This document shows positions 42,106-50,820 of a DNA stretch of 64,000 nucleotides, one piece after another (within the stretch, counting starts at the first letter, position 1; the number at the start of each line of letters is the position of its first letter). Source of the DNA: Streptomyces sp. 6-11-2 (lineage in GTDB: Bacteria > Actinomycetota > Actinomycetes > Streptomycetales > Streptomycetaceae); the NCBI RefSeq assembly GCF_006540305.1, contig NZ_BJOR01000001.1:1550001-1614000 (forward strand), read 5' to 3'. The notes under the pieces were generated by a model. It saw nothing but the letters and a program-made list of their open reading frames with translations. It was not told where the DNA came from and did no database searches. The position numbers and the translations under genes were made by a program.

Positions 42106-43278
42106 ATGAGCACTCCGCCCACCTCCGACGTCGACCTCTTCGCCGACCAGGTCGTCCTGGACCCCTGCCCCGTCCACGCCGAGCTGCGGGAACAGGGCCC
42201 CGTCGTCCACCTGCCGAAGAACGGCGTCTACGCGCTGACGCGGTACGACGTCATCCGCGGCGCGCTCGCGGACTGGGAGTCGTTCTCCTCGACCTCGATC
42301 GCTTTCAACCCGATGGCCAACCAGGCGCTGACGGGCACCTCGCTCGCGTCCGACCCCCCGGCGCACACCCGGCTGCGCGCCACACTCACCGAGAACCTCT
42401 CACCGCGCGCCCTGCGCGGCCTGAAGGGCCGGATCGAGGCGAAGGCGGACGCCCTGGTCGCCGAACTCGTCGAGCAGGGCTCCTTCGAGGCCGTCGACGC
42501 ACTCGCCCGTGCCTTCCCGCTGGAGGTCGTCGCGGATCTGATCGGCTTCACCGGTCACGTACGCGACAACATGCTGCGCTGGGGCCAGGCCGCCATGCAG
42601 GTCCTCGGCCCGATGAACCAGCGCACGGCCGAGAACTTCCCCATCGCCGGGGAACTGTACGCCTGGTGCTCCGAGGTCACGGCCGACGACCTGGCCGAGG
42701 GCTCCGTGGGCCGCGGCATCTTCGACGCCGAGGCGCGCGGTGCCATCCCCGAGGGCACGGCCGGCCACATCATCCACCAGTACCTGGGCGCCGGCGTCGA
42801 CACGACCGTCGCGGCGATCGGCAACGTCGTCGCCCTCTTCGCCGCGCATCCCGACCAGCTCGACCTGGTCCGCGCCGAACCGTCCCTGATACCGGGGGCG
42901 TTCAACGAGGTGCTGCGCTTCTGGTCGCCCGTCAACGTCTGGGGCCGGCTCGCCACCCGGGACGTCGACGTCGAGGGCACCGTCATCCCGGCGGGCGCGC
43001 AGATCGCGGTACTGCTCGGCGCCGGCAACCGCGACCCCCGGCACTACGACGACCCGGACACCTTCCTGGTCGAACGCAACCCGGTCGACCACCTGTCGTT
43101 CGGTTACGGCCCGCACGGCTGCGCGGGCCAGGGGCTCGCCCGCCTGGAGGCCCACGCCGTGATCGAGGCACTCTCCCGGCGCGTCAAGCGCCTCGTCGCC
43201 GGCCCCGAGGTCCGTGTCCCCAGCAACATCACCCGGAGCATCGAGGAGCTCCCCGTCCTGGAGGTGATCCCCGCATGA
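42106..43278 (+). CDS. Cytochrome P450
   Basis: 390 residues from ATG 42106. Class I bacterial P450: I-helix YLGAGVDTTVAAIGN with the acid/Thr pair, ExxR in FNEVLRFW, and the heme loop LSFGYGPHGCAGQGLARLEA with the axial Cys at about residue 335. It inserts oxygen using electrons from the ferredoxin and reductase encoded immediately downstream. The three genes overlap by 4 bp each, a self-sufficient cassette. Within an aromatic island, O-demethylation or ring hydroxylation is likely. Relatives acting on small aromatic acids (CYP199-like) share general features, but I cannot assign a family. Confidence 0.93.
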   Translation: MSTPPTSDVDLFADQVVLDPCPVHAELREQGPVVHLPKNGVYALTRYDVIRGALADWESFSSTSIAFNPMANQALTGTSLASDPPAHTRLRATLTENLSPRALRGLKGRIEAKADALVAELVEQGSFEAVDALARAFPLEVVADLIGFTGHVRDNMLRWGQAAMQVLGPMNQRTAENFPIAGELYAWCSEVTADDLAEGSVGRGIFDAEARGAIPEGTAGHIIHQYLGAGVDTTVAAIGNVVALFAAHPDQLDLVRAEPSLIPGAFNEVLRFWSPVNVWGRLATRDVDVEGTVIPAGAQIAVLLGAGNRDPRHYDDPDTFLVERNPVDHLSFGYGPHGCAGQGLARLEAHAVIEALSRRVKRLVAGPEVRVPSNITRSIEELPVLEVIPA

Positions 43279-43463
43279 AGATCGTTCTCGACCGCCCCCG
43301 GTGTGAGGGCCACGGCCTGTGCGAAGAGGCCGCCCCGCAGCTCATGCACGTCGACGACGACGGCGAGCTGGTGCTCGACCGCGAGGAGATCGACGAGGCC
43401 GACGCCGCCCTGGCGAACGCCGCCGCCCGGGTGTGCCCGGTCGCCGCGCTGAGGGTCGAATGA
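43275..43463 (+). CDS. [3Fe-4S] ferredoxin
   Basis: 62 residues from ATG 43275, overlapping the P450 stop (ATGA). Cysteines C10, C16 and C54 occur in the CxxHxxC...CP arrangement (RCEGHGLCEEAAP; ARVCPVAALRV) typical of P450 redox partners holding a single 3Fe-4S cluster. It carries electrons from the adjacent reductase to the P450 in the cytoplasm. Confidence 0.92.
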   Translation: MKIVLDRPRCEGHGLCEEAAPQLMHVDDDGELVLDREEIDEADAALANAAARVCPVAALRVE

Positions 43464-44602
43464 GCGCCGGCACCCTGGAACGCGTCGTCGTCGTGGGCAA
43501 CGGGATCGCCGGGCTCACCGCCGCCGACACGCTCCGCGAGGCCGGATTCGACGGCGAGCTGACCGTCGTCGGCGACGAGACGCACCCGGCGTACAGCCGC
43601 CCCGCCCTGTCGAAGGCGCTGCTGCTCGACGGCGACGACACGTCCTCGCACGCGCTCCCGCCGCCCGGCCACGGGGCGACCGAGCTGCTGGGCGTGCGCG
43701 CGACCGGACTCGACCTCGACCGGCGGCTCGTCACGCTCGACGACGGCGCCGCCCTGCCGTACGACCGCGTCGTCCTCGCCACGGGCTCCCGGGCGCGGCG
43801 GCTGTCCGGGCTGCCCGACGAGGTCACCCTGCGCGGACTGGACGACGCGCTGACACTGCGCCGCCGCCTGGCGGACCGGCCCTCGGTCCTCGTCGTCGGC
43901 GGCGGACCGCTCGGCATGGAGCTCGCCTCGGGCTGCCTGGCCGCCGGCTGCCGGGTCACCCTCGTCTCCCAGGGGGTGCCGCTGTCCGCCCAGCTCGGTC
44001 CGCACCTCGCCGGTGTCTTCGCCGCCGCAGCGCGCGACCGGGGACTCACCGTCGTAGAAACCCGCGGGGCCCGGGTCGAGGGGCGTGCGGGCGACGCCCG
44101 GGTCGTGCTGGACGACGGCGCGGTCCTCGATGCGGAGGTCCTGCTCACGGCCGTCGGCGACGTGCCCAACACGGAGTGGCTCGCCGGCACCGGTCTCGTC
44201 GTGAACGGCGCCGTCCCGGTCGACTCGCGGGGCCTCGCCCGCCCCGACGTCGCGGCCGTCGGCGACCTCGCCGCCTTCCCCACCCCGCGGGGCCTGCGCC
44301 GCATCCCCCTGTGGAGCAGTGCCATCGAGCAGGCGAAGGCCGCCGCCCGGGCACTCGTACACGGCGAGGACGCGCCGCCGCTCGCGTTCCAGCCGTACTT
44401 CTGGACCGAGCAGTTCGGGCTGACCCTCAAAGCGGTGGGACACCTGCCGGCGGCCGGGGAACCCGCGTACGCCGACGGAGAGCCCGGCGGCGGACCGGCG
44501 TTGATGACCTGGTCGCAGGAGGACGGCACCACCACGGCCGTGGCCCTCGACTACCGCATCCCCATCCCCCGGCTGCGTCGCATGACCCGGGCGGCCGCGT
44601 AG
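43460..44602 (+). CDS. FAD-dependent ferredoxin reductase
   Basis: 380 residues from ATG 43460, overlapping the ferredoxin stop. Putidaredoxin-reductase-like: FAD GxGxxG in VVVVGNGIAGLTAADTLREA, NAD(P)H-binding GxGxxG in VLVVGGGPLGMELASGCLAA and the second FAD motif in VAAVGDLAAFPTP. The C-terminal domain contains QPYFWTEQFGLTLKAVGHLP. It transfers electrons from NAD(P)H to the 3Fe-4S ferredoxin. The gene order P450, ferredoxin, reductase and coupled starts make one functional electron-transfer unit. Confidence 0.92.
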   Translation: MSAGTLERVVVVGNGIAGLTAADTLREAGFDGELTVVGDETHPAYSRPALSKALLLDGDDTSSHALPPPGHGATELLGVRATGLDLDRRLVTLDDGAALPYDRVVLATGSRARRLSGLPDEVTLRGLDDALTLRRRLADRPSVLVVGGGPLGMELASGCLAAGCRVTLVSQGVPLSAQLGPHLAGVFAAAARDRGLTVVETRGARVEGRAGDARVVLDDGAVLDAEVLLTAVGDVPNTEWLAGTGLVVNGAVPVDSRGLARPDVAAVGDLAAFPTPRGLRRIPLWSSAIEQAKAAARALVHGEDAPPLAFQPYFWTEQFGLTLKAVGHLPAAGEPAYADGEPGGGPALMTWSQEDGTTTAVALDYRIPIPRLRRMTRAAA

Positions 44603-44613
44603 GGTCTCGGTCC

Positions 44614-45537
44614 ATGAGCAGCGACGTGGAGGGCACCCCGGCTTCGGGGCTGGACCGGCTGGCGTCGGTCAATCTCAACCTGCTGGTGCCCCTCCTCGCG
44701 CTGCTGGAGGAGCGTTCGGTGACCAGGGCGGCGGAACGGGTCGGGCTGTCGCAGCCCGCCATGAGCCACGCCCTCACCAGGATGCGGCGTCTGCTGGGCG
44801 ACGAGCTCGTCGTCCGTCAGGGCAGCGGCGTCACGCTCACCCCACGGGCGCTGGAGCTGATCGCGCCGCTGCGCAGTGCGCTGCAGCAGACGGCGCAGAT
44901 CGTCGACTTCCCCTGCTTCGAACCCGCCACGGACGAGCGGGTCATCACGGTCGCCATGACGAACAGCACGGCGTTCGTCATCGGCCCCCGGCTGACGCGC
45001 CTCGTCGCGGAGCGCGCGCCGCGCGCCACGCTGCGCGTGCGGACGATCACGGTGCCGACCGAGGCCACCTTCACCGAAGGGGGTGTCGACGCCGTGCTGA
45101 TCTCCGAGGGGCACTTCTCGCCGTATCCGCGCGAGCGGCTGTACGACGACCGCTGCGTGGTGGTGGCTTCGCCGGAAACCCCGCCGCAGGCGAGTGCGCT
45201 CGATCTGCTCACCACCGAGCCGCACATCGTGGTCGACACCGACCGGCGGGTCTTCCCTTACTCGGTGCTGGAGGACAAGGGGATCCCCTACCGCGTCGGC
45301 CAGTGGATCTCCGACTTCCTGCTGGTGCCGTTCCTCGTGGCCCGCGCCGGCGGCGTCGCGCTCCTGCGGTACCGGGTCGCCGCCACCATGCGGACGCTCG
45401 CCGACGTGCGGATCGAGGAGTTCCCGTTCCCGCTGCCCGGGCTCGGCATCGACATGGTGTTCAACCCGCGCCTGTCCGACCGGTCCTTCGTCGCATGGCT
45501 CCGGGCGCTGCTGTTCGACGCCGCGGCCGAGATCTGA
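44614..45537 (+). CDS. LysR family transcriptional regulator
   Basis: 307 residues from ATG 44614. HTH at about 22-60 (RSVTRAAERVGLSQPAMSHA, LTRMRRLLGDELVVRQG), then a LysR substrate domain of the NodD/LinR type (FPCFEPATDERVITVAMTNS, VDAVLISEGHFSPYPRERLY). It follows the P450 cassette by 11 bp and is probably co-transcribed with it. Likely targets are the 41862-42105 region and the gentisate operon. The effector should be an aromatic intermediate. Confidence 0.88.
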   Translation: MSSDVEGTPASGLDRLASVNLNLLVPLLALLEERSVTRAAERVGLSQPAMSHALTRMRRLLGDELVVRQGSGVTLTPRALELIAPLRSALQQTAQIVDFPCFEPATDERVITVAMTNSTAFVIGPRLTRLVAERAPRATLRVRTITVPTEATFTEGGVDAVLISEGHFSPYPRERLYDDRCVVVASPETPPQASALDLLTTEPHIVVDTDRRVFPYSVLEDKGIPYRVGQWISDFLLVPFLVARAGGVALLRYRVAATMRTLADVRIEEFPFPLPGLGIDMVFNPRLSDRSFVAWLRALLFDAAAEI

Positions 45538-45560
45538 GACCGGCCCGGCTCGCGGCGGCG

Positions 45561-45605
45561 GTCAGGTCAGGTCAGGTCAGGTCAGGTCAGGTCAGGTCAG
45601 GTCAG
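45561..45605. repeat. (GTCAG)9 pentanucleotide tandem repeat at the TetR stop codon
   Basis: Nine exact copies of GTCAG. The TetR gene stop (45597-45599) lies inside the repeat, and each unit read on the minus strand gives CTGAC, so the stop is reached in the last units whatever the copy number. It lies between the convergent LysR and TetR genes. Confidence 0.9.
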
Positions 45606-46205
45606 CAAGCGCACCCAGCTGGTGCTGAGCTCGTCGAGCATCTGCTCGCGCGTGAGCTTCCAGTCCGCACCGTCCCAGTGCTGGGCGACGTAGTCCAGCT
45701 CGGCCATCGCCAGTACACCCCGGAAGCGGCGCTGATGGGGGGCGAAGCGCCCGGCCGCCGTCAGTCCGTCCTCGATGTCGCTGATGGCCTCCTCCAGCCA
45801 TCGCTCCACCAGGTCGACAAGTTCCGGATCGACCGCCGCGGCATCCCGGCCCACGCGGATGATCGGCCGGATCGCCGGCCAGCTGTCGGCGGTGCGCCGC
45901 AGCCAGGCGGTGAACGCCTCCGGCGTCCCGTCGGCCACGGTCGCGACCAGGCCCTGGGCCGTGGAGCCGTGCTCGGGGGAACTGACGCGCTGCAACGCCT
46001 CGTTGAGCTGCTCGTCGATGAGCGCCTTCATCAGCTCACTGCGGGAGGGGAAGTACGCGTAGAACGTCACCCGGGTGGTGCCCGCCGCGGTCGCGATGTC
46101 GTCGACCGTGGTGGCGGCGTACCCCTTCGTCTTGAACAGCTCGAGTCCCGACTCCAGCAGCAAGCGGCGCGTCATCTGCTTCTGCGCCTGTCGAAGGTTC
46201 GCCAT
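45597..46205 (-). CDS. TetR family transcriptional regulator
   Basis: 202 residues from ATG 46205. HTH at about 28-58 (GYAATTVDDIATAAGTTRVT, FYAYFPSRSELMKALIDEQL); the C-terminal ligand domain includes IIRVGRDAAAVDPELVDLVE and AMAELDYVAQHWDGADW. It could control the adjacent CoA-transferase genes (46341-47710) or the divergent set; the 135-bp interval 46206-46340 is its promoter and the end of the operon. The gene's last codons run into the GTCAG repeat. Confidence 0.87.
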   Translation of the reverse strand: MANLRQAQKQMTRRLLLESGLELFKTKGYAATTVDDIATAAGTTRVTFYAYFPSRSELMKALIDEQLNEALQRVSSPEHGSTAQGLVATVADGTPEAFTAWLRRTADSWPAIRPIIRVGRDAAAVDPELVDLVERWLEEAISDIEDGLTAAGRFAPHQRRFRGVLAMAELDYVAQHWDGADWKLTREQMLDELSTSWVRLLT

Positions 46206-46340
46206 GCCGGGATCCTAACGCGCCGCCGCACGGCGACCGTACACACCGGCTCCGCGCTACATAGCCCGCACAATCCCTTGACGGACTGTAAAGCAGGTGG
46301 GGGCGGCCGGTGCCGGGCGGCGCACGGCACCGGCCGCTGC

Positions 46341-47015
46341 TCAGTCGAGCAGGCCGACGGAGAGCCGCTCGCGCAACTCGGCCACCGTGATGCCGTACGT
46401 CTCCCGCACGCGGACCCCGTCCGGGCCGGGCTCGAAAACACCGTGGTCGGTGTAGACGAGGCTCACGCAGGCGGCGCCGGTGAGCGGATACGTGCACGCG
46501 GGCACCAGCTTGGGGGCACCGTCCCGGGTGAACAGCCTCATCATCACCAGCACCCGCCGCGCCCCGACGGCGAGGTCCATCGCTCCGCCCACGGCCGGGA
46601 TGGCGTCCGGGTCGCCGGTGTGCCAGTTGGCCAGGTCGCCGTGGCGCGAGACCTGGAACGCCCCGAGGACGCACACGTCCAGGTGACCGCCGCGCATCAT
46701 CGCGAAGGAGTCCGCGTGGTGGAAGTACGCCGCCCCGGGCAGCTCGGTGACCGGCACCTTCCCGGCGTTGGTCAGGTCGGTGTCCACCTCGTCGCCCACC
46801 GCGGCCGGCCCCATGCCGAGCATGCCGTTCTCGGTGTGCAGCACGATCCCGGCGTCGGCCGGCAGGTGCTCGGCGATCCGGGTCGGCTGCCCGATGCCCA
46901 GGTTGACGTACGAGCCGGGCGGGATGTCGCGGGCGATGCGGGCCGCGAGCTCGTCGGTGGTGAGCGGCCCCCGGTCGGCGTGCTCCACGGGGGCTGCGGC
47001 GTGGGTCGTCGTCAT
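46341..47015 (-). CDS. pcaJ: 3-oxoacid (3-oxoadipate) CoA-transferase subunit B
   Basis: 224 residues from ATG 47015. The catalytic Glu is in GIVLHTENGMLGMGP; other family motifs are VNLGIGQPTRIAEHLP, HHADSFAMMRGGHLDVCVLG and GGAMDLAVGA. With subunit A it moves CoA from succinyl-CoA to a 3-oxoacid, in pca pathways 3-oxoadipate. The start overlaps the pcaI stop by 1 nt (TGATG). It is the last gene of a seven-gene operon whose other members form the gentisate route, which does not itself require CoA activation. Confidence 0.9.
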   Translation of the reverse strand: MTTTHAAAPVEHADRGPLTTDELAARIARDIPPGSYVNLGIGQPTRIAEHLPADAGIVLHTENGMLGMGPAAVGDEVDTDLTNAGKVPVTELPGAAYFHHADSFAMMRGGHLDVCVLGAFQVSRHGDLANWHTGDPDAIPAVGGAMDLAVGARRVLVMMRLFTRDGAPKLVPACTYPLTGAACVSLVYTDHGVFEPGPDGVRVRETYGITVAELRERLSVGLLD

Positions 47016-47710
47016 CAGCGGGCTCCTTGCACGGTGAGCCGGCGGGCCTCGGCCCGGACCAGACGGTCGACGTAGATGCCCGGGGTGACCACGGCCTCCG
47101 GGTCGATCTCCCCCGCGGGGACGATCTCGGTGACCTGGGCGACCACGGTGCCGGCCGCGGTGGCCATCACGGGTCCGAAGTTCCGGGCCGTCTTGCGGTA
47201 GACGAGGTTGCCCATGGTGTCCGCGCGATGCGCGGAGATCAGGGCCACGTCCCCCTTGATCGGGTGCTCCAGGACGTGGGCGCGCCCGTCGATCTCCCGG
47301 GTCTCCCTGCCCTCGGCGAGCGGGGTGCCCACGCCGACGGGGCTGTAGAAGCCGCCGATGCCCGCACCGGCGGCCCGCATCCGCTCCGCCAGGGTGCCCT
47401 GCGGCACCACCTCCAGCTCCACCCGGCCGGCCCGGTACAGGTCGTCGAAGACGTAGGAGTCGCTCTGCCGGGGGAAGGTGCAGATCATCTTGCGCACCCG
47501 TCCGGCCTTGAGCAGCGCGGCCAGGCCCACGTCCCCGTTGCCGGCGTTGTTGGACACCACGGTCAGGTCGCCGGCGCCCTGCCGGATGAGGGCGTCGATC
47601 AGGTCGAACGGCATGCCCGCCAGGCCGAACCCGCCCACCAGGACCGTGGAGCCGTCCTCGACGCCGGCCACGGCCTCGTCGGGCGTGGCGGCGACGGTCG
47701 TCGCGCTCAT
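47015..47710 (-). CDS. pcaI: 3-oxoacid (3-oxoadipate) CoA-transferase subunit A
   Basis: 231 residues from ATG 47710. Subunit A signatures are VLVGGFGLAGMPFDLIDAL, LTVVSNNAGNGDVGLAALLK, KMICTFPRQSD and GGFYSPVGVGTPLAEGRE, and the C-terminal domain has NLVYRKTARNFGPVMATAA. It forms a heteromer with the downstream pcaJ product. Its start overlaps the thiolase stop by 4 bp (ATGA). Succinyl-CoA:3-oxoadipate transfer is the best guess from the pcaF neighbour, though acetoacetate transferases look similar. Confidence 0.9.
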   Translation of the reverse strand: MSATTVAATPDEAVAGVEDGSTVLVGGFGLAGMPFDLIDALIRQGAGDLTVVSNNAGNGDVGLAALLKAGRVRKMICTFPRQSDSYVFDDLYRAGRVELEVVPQGTLAERMRAAGAGIGGFYSPVGVGTPLAEGRETREIDGRAHVLEHPIKGDVALISAHRADTMGNLVYRKTARNFGPVMATAAGTVVAQVTEIVPAGEIDPEAVVTPGIYVDRLVRAEARRLTVQGAR

Positions 47711-48900
47711 CGTCCGCTCACCTCGCCGGTGACGTTCTCCAGCACGACGGCGAGGGCCTGGCCCACGCCGATGCAGATGGCCGCGACGCCCCAGCGCTCC
47801 CGCCGCTCGCGCAGCACCTTCGCCAGGGTGGCGAGGAGCCGGCCGCCCGAGGCGCCCAGCGGATGGCCGATCGCGATGGCGCCGCCCCGGGTGTTGACGA
47901 TCTCCGGGTCGATGCCCCAGGCGTCGACACAGGCCAGGGACTGCACCGCGAACGCCTCGTTCAGCTCCACGGCGCCGACGTCGCTCCAGCCGATGCCGGC
48001 CCGGCGCAGCGCCTTCTCGGCGGCCTCCACGGGCGCGTAGCCGAACATCTGCGGCTCGACGGCGTGCACGCCGCGCCCGGCGATGCGGGCCACGGGGTCC
48101 AGGCCGATCCGGTCGGCGGCCGCGGCGGTACCCAGCAGCACGGCCGACGCGCCGTCGCTGAGCGGGGAGGCGTTGCCCGCGGTGATCGTCCCGTCCGGGC
48201 GGAACGACGGCTTCAGAGCCGCCAGCTTCCCGGGGTCGGTGTCGGGGCGGATGCCCTCGTCGCGGGCGAGCCCGTCCACGGGCAGGACCAGGTCGTCGTA
48301 GAAGCCCTCGTCCCAGGCGCGCGCGGCGAGCCGGTGGGAGCGCACCGCGAAAGCGTCCTGCCGCTCCCGGGAGATGGAGAACTTCTCCTGGAGCAGTTCG
48401 TTGCACTCCCCCAGCGAGACCGTCCACTCCTTCGGCATCACGGGGTTGACCAGCCGCCAGCCCAGCGTCGTGGAGACCGCCGTGACATGACCGGCGGGGA
48501 AGGCCCGGTCCGGCTTGGGCAGCACCCAGGGCGCCCGGGTCATGGACTCCACTCCGCCGGCGACGACGACGTCCGCGTCGCCGGACTCCAGGGTGCGTGA
48601 GGCGGCGATCGCCGCGTCCAGGCTGGAGCCGCACAGCCGGTTGACGGTCGTGGCGGGCACGCTCACCGGCAGCCCGGCCAGCAGCACCGCCATCCGGCCG
48701 ACGTCGCGGTTGTCCTCGCCGGCGCCGTTGGCGTTGCCCCACACCACGTCGCCGACGGCGGCGTGGTCCAGGTCCGGGGCCCTGTCCAGCAGTCCGCTCA
48801 GCGCGGTGGCGGCGAGGTCGTCGGGCCGCACCCCGGCGAGGGCACCGTTGAACCGGCCGAACGGGGTGCGGGCCGCCGCGTAGAGATAGGCGTCGCTCAC
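47707..48900 (-). CDS. pcaF: Acetyl-CoA acyltransferase, 3-oxoadipyl-CoA thiolase-like
   Basis: 397 residues from GTG 48900. Thiolase active-site residues are present: the nucleophile Cys in TTVNRLCGSSLDAAIAASRT (about residue 90), His in IAIGHPLGASGGRLLATL and the second Cys in AAICIGVGQALAVVLENV. The N-terminus, AYLYAARTPFGRFNGALAG type, and AVEPQMFGYAPVEAAEKALR match PcaF-type 3-oxoadipyl-CoA thiolases that give succinyl-CoA and acetyl-CoA. The usual GVGQG has A in place of the last G. It overlaps the flavin monooxygenase gene by 4 bp and pcaI by 4 bp. Confidence 0.9.
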   Translation of the reverse strand: MSDAYLYAAARTPFGRFNGALAGVRPDDLAATALSGLLDRAPDLDHAAVGDVVWGNANGAGEDNRDVGRMAVLLAGLPVSVPATTVNRLCGSSLDAAIAASRTLESGDADVVVAGGVESMTRAPWVLPKPDRAFPAGHVTAVSTTLGWRLVNPVMPKEWTVSLGECNELLQEKFSISRERQDAFAVRSHRLAARAWDEGFYDDLVLPVDGLARDEGIRPDTDPGKLAALKPSFRPDGTITAGNASPLSDGASAVLLGTAAAADRIGLDPVARIAGRGVHAVEPQMFGYAPVEAAEKALRRAGIGWSDVGAVELNEAFAVQSLACVDAWGIDPEIVNTRGGAIAIGHPLGASGGRLLATLAKVLRERRERWGVAAICIGVGQALAVVLENVTGEVSGR

Positions 48901-50171
48901 AGTGCGCCGCCACCCCCGACGGGCACCGGATCCTCGACGGCCGCCGAGGACAGCGGGATCGGGGCGAACATCGCCGGCTCCTCGTCCGGCGTCAGCGCGG
49001 TCGGGCCGTACAACCAGTCCACGAACGAGTAGTCGTAGGTGTCGCGTGTGCGCAGCAGCACGTTGCGCTGATCGCGGGCCATCCCGTCGAGGTGCCACAG
49101 CTCGCCCCACTTGCGGGAGGTGCTCAGCACACGGCGGCAGTGCTCGGGGCGGACCGCCTCGTAGGCGGCGAGGGCGGCGTCCCAGTCGACCGTGCCGCTC
49201 TCGGCGCGGTTGCGGGCGACGTGCTCGCCCAGCACCCAGCCGTCCTCGATCGCCATGATCGCGCCCTGTGCGATGTACTGCAGCGGCGGGTGCGCGGAGT
49301 CGCCGAGCAGCACGATCCGGCCGTGCACCCAGTTCATGATCGGGTCGCGGTCGAACATCCGCCACCACTTGTCCCGCCACATGAACGGCAGGCCGTCCTG
49401 GACGAAGCCGCAGGTCTTGGCGAACGCGGCGTCCAGTTCGTCGGGTGTGCCCCAGTCCTCCTGGCCGGCCAGCGCCTTGGGCGACTCGAAGACGGCGACC
49501 TGGTTGAGCAGCTCGCCGCCGCGCAGGCCGTAGTGCACGAAGTGGCAGGCGGGACCGACGTACACCACGACCTCGCTGAGGTCGACGGACCGCACCCGCG
49601 GCAGCTCGGCGGGCACGGTGCCGCGGTAGGCGACGTACGCCGAGGAGACGGGCTCGTCGTCGACGAGCAGTGTGCGGGCGAGGGAGTGCAGCCCGTCGGC
49701 CGCGATCACGACGCCGGCCTCGTGCGTCTCGCCGGAGGCGAGGGTCACGCGGGCGCCGCCGCCGGTGTTCTCGTACGAGACCACCTGCGCGTCGGTGATC
49801 AGCTCGACGCCGGCCCGCTCGCACGCGCGCAGAAGCAGGCCGTGCAGGTCGCTGCGGTGGATGACCAGGTACGGGTAGCCGTAGCGCTTCTCCAGGTCGC
49901 GCAGGTCGAGCCGGGTCAGCTCGTCGCCGTCGACCGCGTCGCGCATCACCATCGCGTCCGGGACGACGCCGAGGCTCTTGGCCTCCTCCAGGAGGCCGTA
50001 GTCGTCGAGTATGCGGGTGCAGTTCGGCGCGAGCTGGATGCCGGCGCCGACCTCGCCGAAGGCGGGGGCGCGTTCCAGCAGGCGGACGCTCAGGCCCTGG
50101 CGGTACAGCGAGAACGCCGCGCCGAGGCCGCCGATGCCGCCGCCGACGACGATCACATCAGGGTGGGACAT
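48897..50171 (-). CDS. FAD-dependent monooxygenase, 3-hydroxybenzoate 6-hydroxylase-like
   Basis: 424 residues from ATG 50171, preceded by GAGGAG at a good distance. Class A flavin hydroxylase: IVVGGGIGGLGAAFSLYRQG at the N-terminus, GVVIAADGLHSLARTLLVDD and IVLLGDSAHPPLQYIAQGA. The position in an operon with gentisate dioxygenase and the overall match to 3-hydroxybenzoate 6-hydroxylases suggest it makes gentisate (2,5-dihydroxybenzoate) from 3-hydroxybenzoate with NAD(P)H and O2. Salicylate 5-hydroxylation by a flavoprotein is not expected. The start lies 13 bp after the isomerase stop. Confidence 0.83.
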   Translation of the reverse strand: MSHPDVIVVGGGIGGLGAAFSLYRQGLSVRLLERAPAFGEVGAGIQLAPNCTRILDDYGLLEEAKSLGVVPDAMVMRDAVDGDELTRLDLRDLEKRYGYPYLVIHRSDLHGLLLRACERAGVELITDAQVVSYENTGGGARVTLASGETHEAGVVIAADGLHSLARTLLVDDEPVSSAYVAYRGTVPAELPRVRSVDLSEVVVYVGPACHFVHYGLRGGELLNQVAVFESPKALAGQEDWGTPDELDAAFAKTCGFVQDGLPFMWRDKWWRMFDRDPIMNWVHGRIVLLGDSAHPPLQYIAQGAIMAIEDGWVLGEHVARNRAESGTVDWDAALAAYEAVRPEHCRRVLSTSRKWGELWHLDGMARDQRNVLLRTRDTYDYSFVDWLYGPTALTPDEEPAMFAPIPLSSAAVEDPVPVGGGGAL

Positions 50172-50184
50172 GGGGTGCACTCCT

Positions 50185-50820
50185 CTACAGCCACGGGCCG
50201 AGCTCGGGGGCGTCGGCGAGCGAGTGGGGACGGCCGGCCAGCCAGGCGGCGACCTCGGGCAGCGGGCCGTCGGGGAGCTCGGTCAGCCCGCGTTTGGCGC
50301 TGATCTCGGCGACCAGGGCGGTCAGGAAGCCCTTCGGGAGGTCGTCGAAGGTGACGACGCCGGTGCCGAGGTCGACGGCGTGGACGCACACCTCGCGGGC
50401 GCGCATCCACGGGAGCTCGGTGGCGGGGACGGTACGGCCCTGGGCGGTGACGACCTTGTGCTGCCACCGCTCGTCGGTGAGCCCGTCCAGTCCCTCCGCG
50501 AGCCGGTGCGCGGAGCCGGTCAGCCAGGATCGCAGCTCCTCGGCCGACAGGGTGGAGCCCTTGGCGATACCGGCGACGCGCTCCTCGGCGGAGGCGTACA
50601 TCGGCGTCTCCTCGCCGGTGGCCGCCCAGTGCACCAGGTTGCACAGGGCGTCGGCGTTGGCGGCGACGTGCGCCACGAGGTGCCCCCGGGTCCACTCCGG
50701 CAGCACGCTCGGGGCCGAGAAGCCTGCCTCGTCGAGGCCCGCGACGGCGTCGAGCATCAGCTCGGTGCCCGTGCGGGCCCACGCGCGCGCGTGGGCGAAG
50801 GTCCGCGTGACCTCGGTCAT
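50185..50820 (-). CDS. Mycothiol-dependent maleylpyruvate isomerase
   Basis: 211 residues from ATG 50820. MDMPI family: an N-terminal DinB-like metal domain with WTRGHLVAHVAANADALCNL holding the first His and WMRAREVCVHAVDLGTGV holding the Glu and second His (ExxxH) of the zinc site, then a small C-terminal domain ending LGPWL. In actinobacteria it uses mycothiol, not glutathione, to convert maleylpyruvate to fumarylpyruvate in gentisate breakdown. Its ATG overlaps the hydrolase stop by 4 bp. It is distantly related in fold to the DinB cargo gene at 1282. Confidence 0.9.
   Translation of the reverse strand: MTEVTRTFAHARAWARTGTELMLDAVAGLDEAGFSAPSVLPEWTRGHLVAHVAANADALCNLVHWAATGEETPMYASAEERVAGIAKGSTLSAEELRSWLTGSAHRLAEGLDGLTDERWQHKVVTAQGRTVPATELPWMRAREVCVHAVDLGTGVVTFDDLPKGFLTALVAEISAKRGLTELPDGPLPEVAAWLAGRPHSLADAPELGPWL

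Noticed and set aside
45561..45605. CRISPR array
   Set aside because: Five-base units with no spacers and no cas genes.
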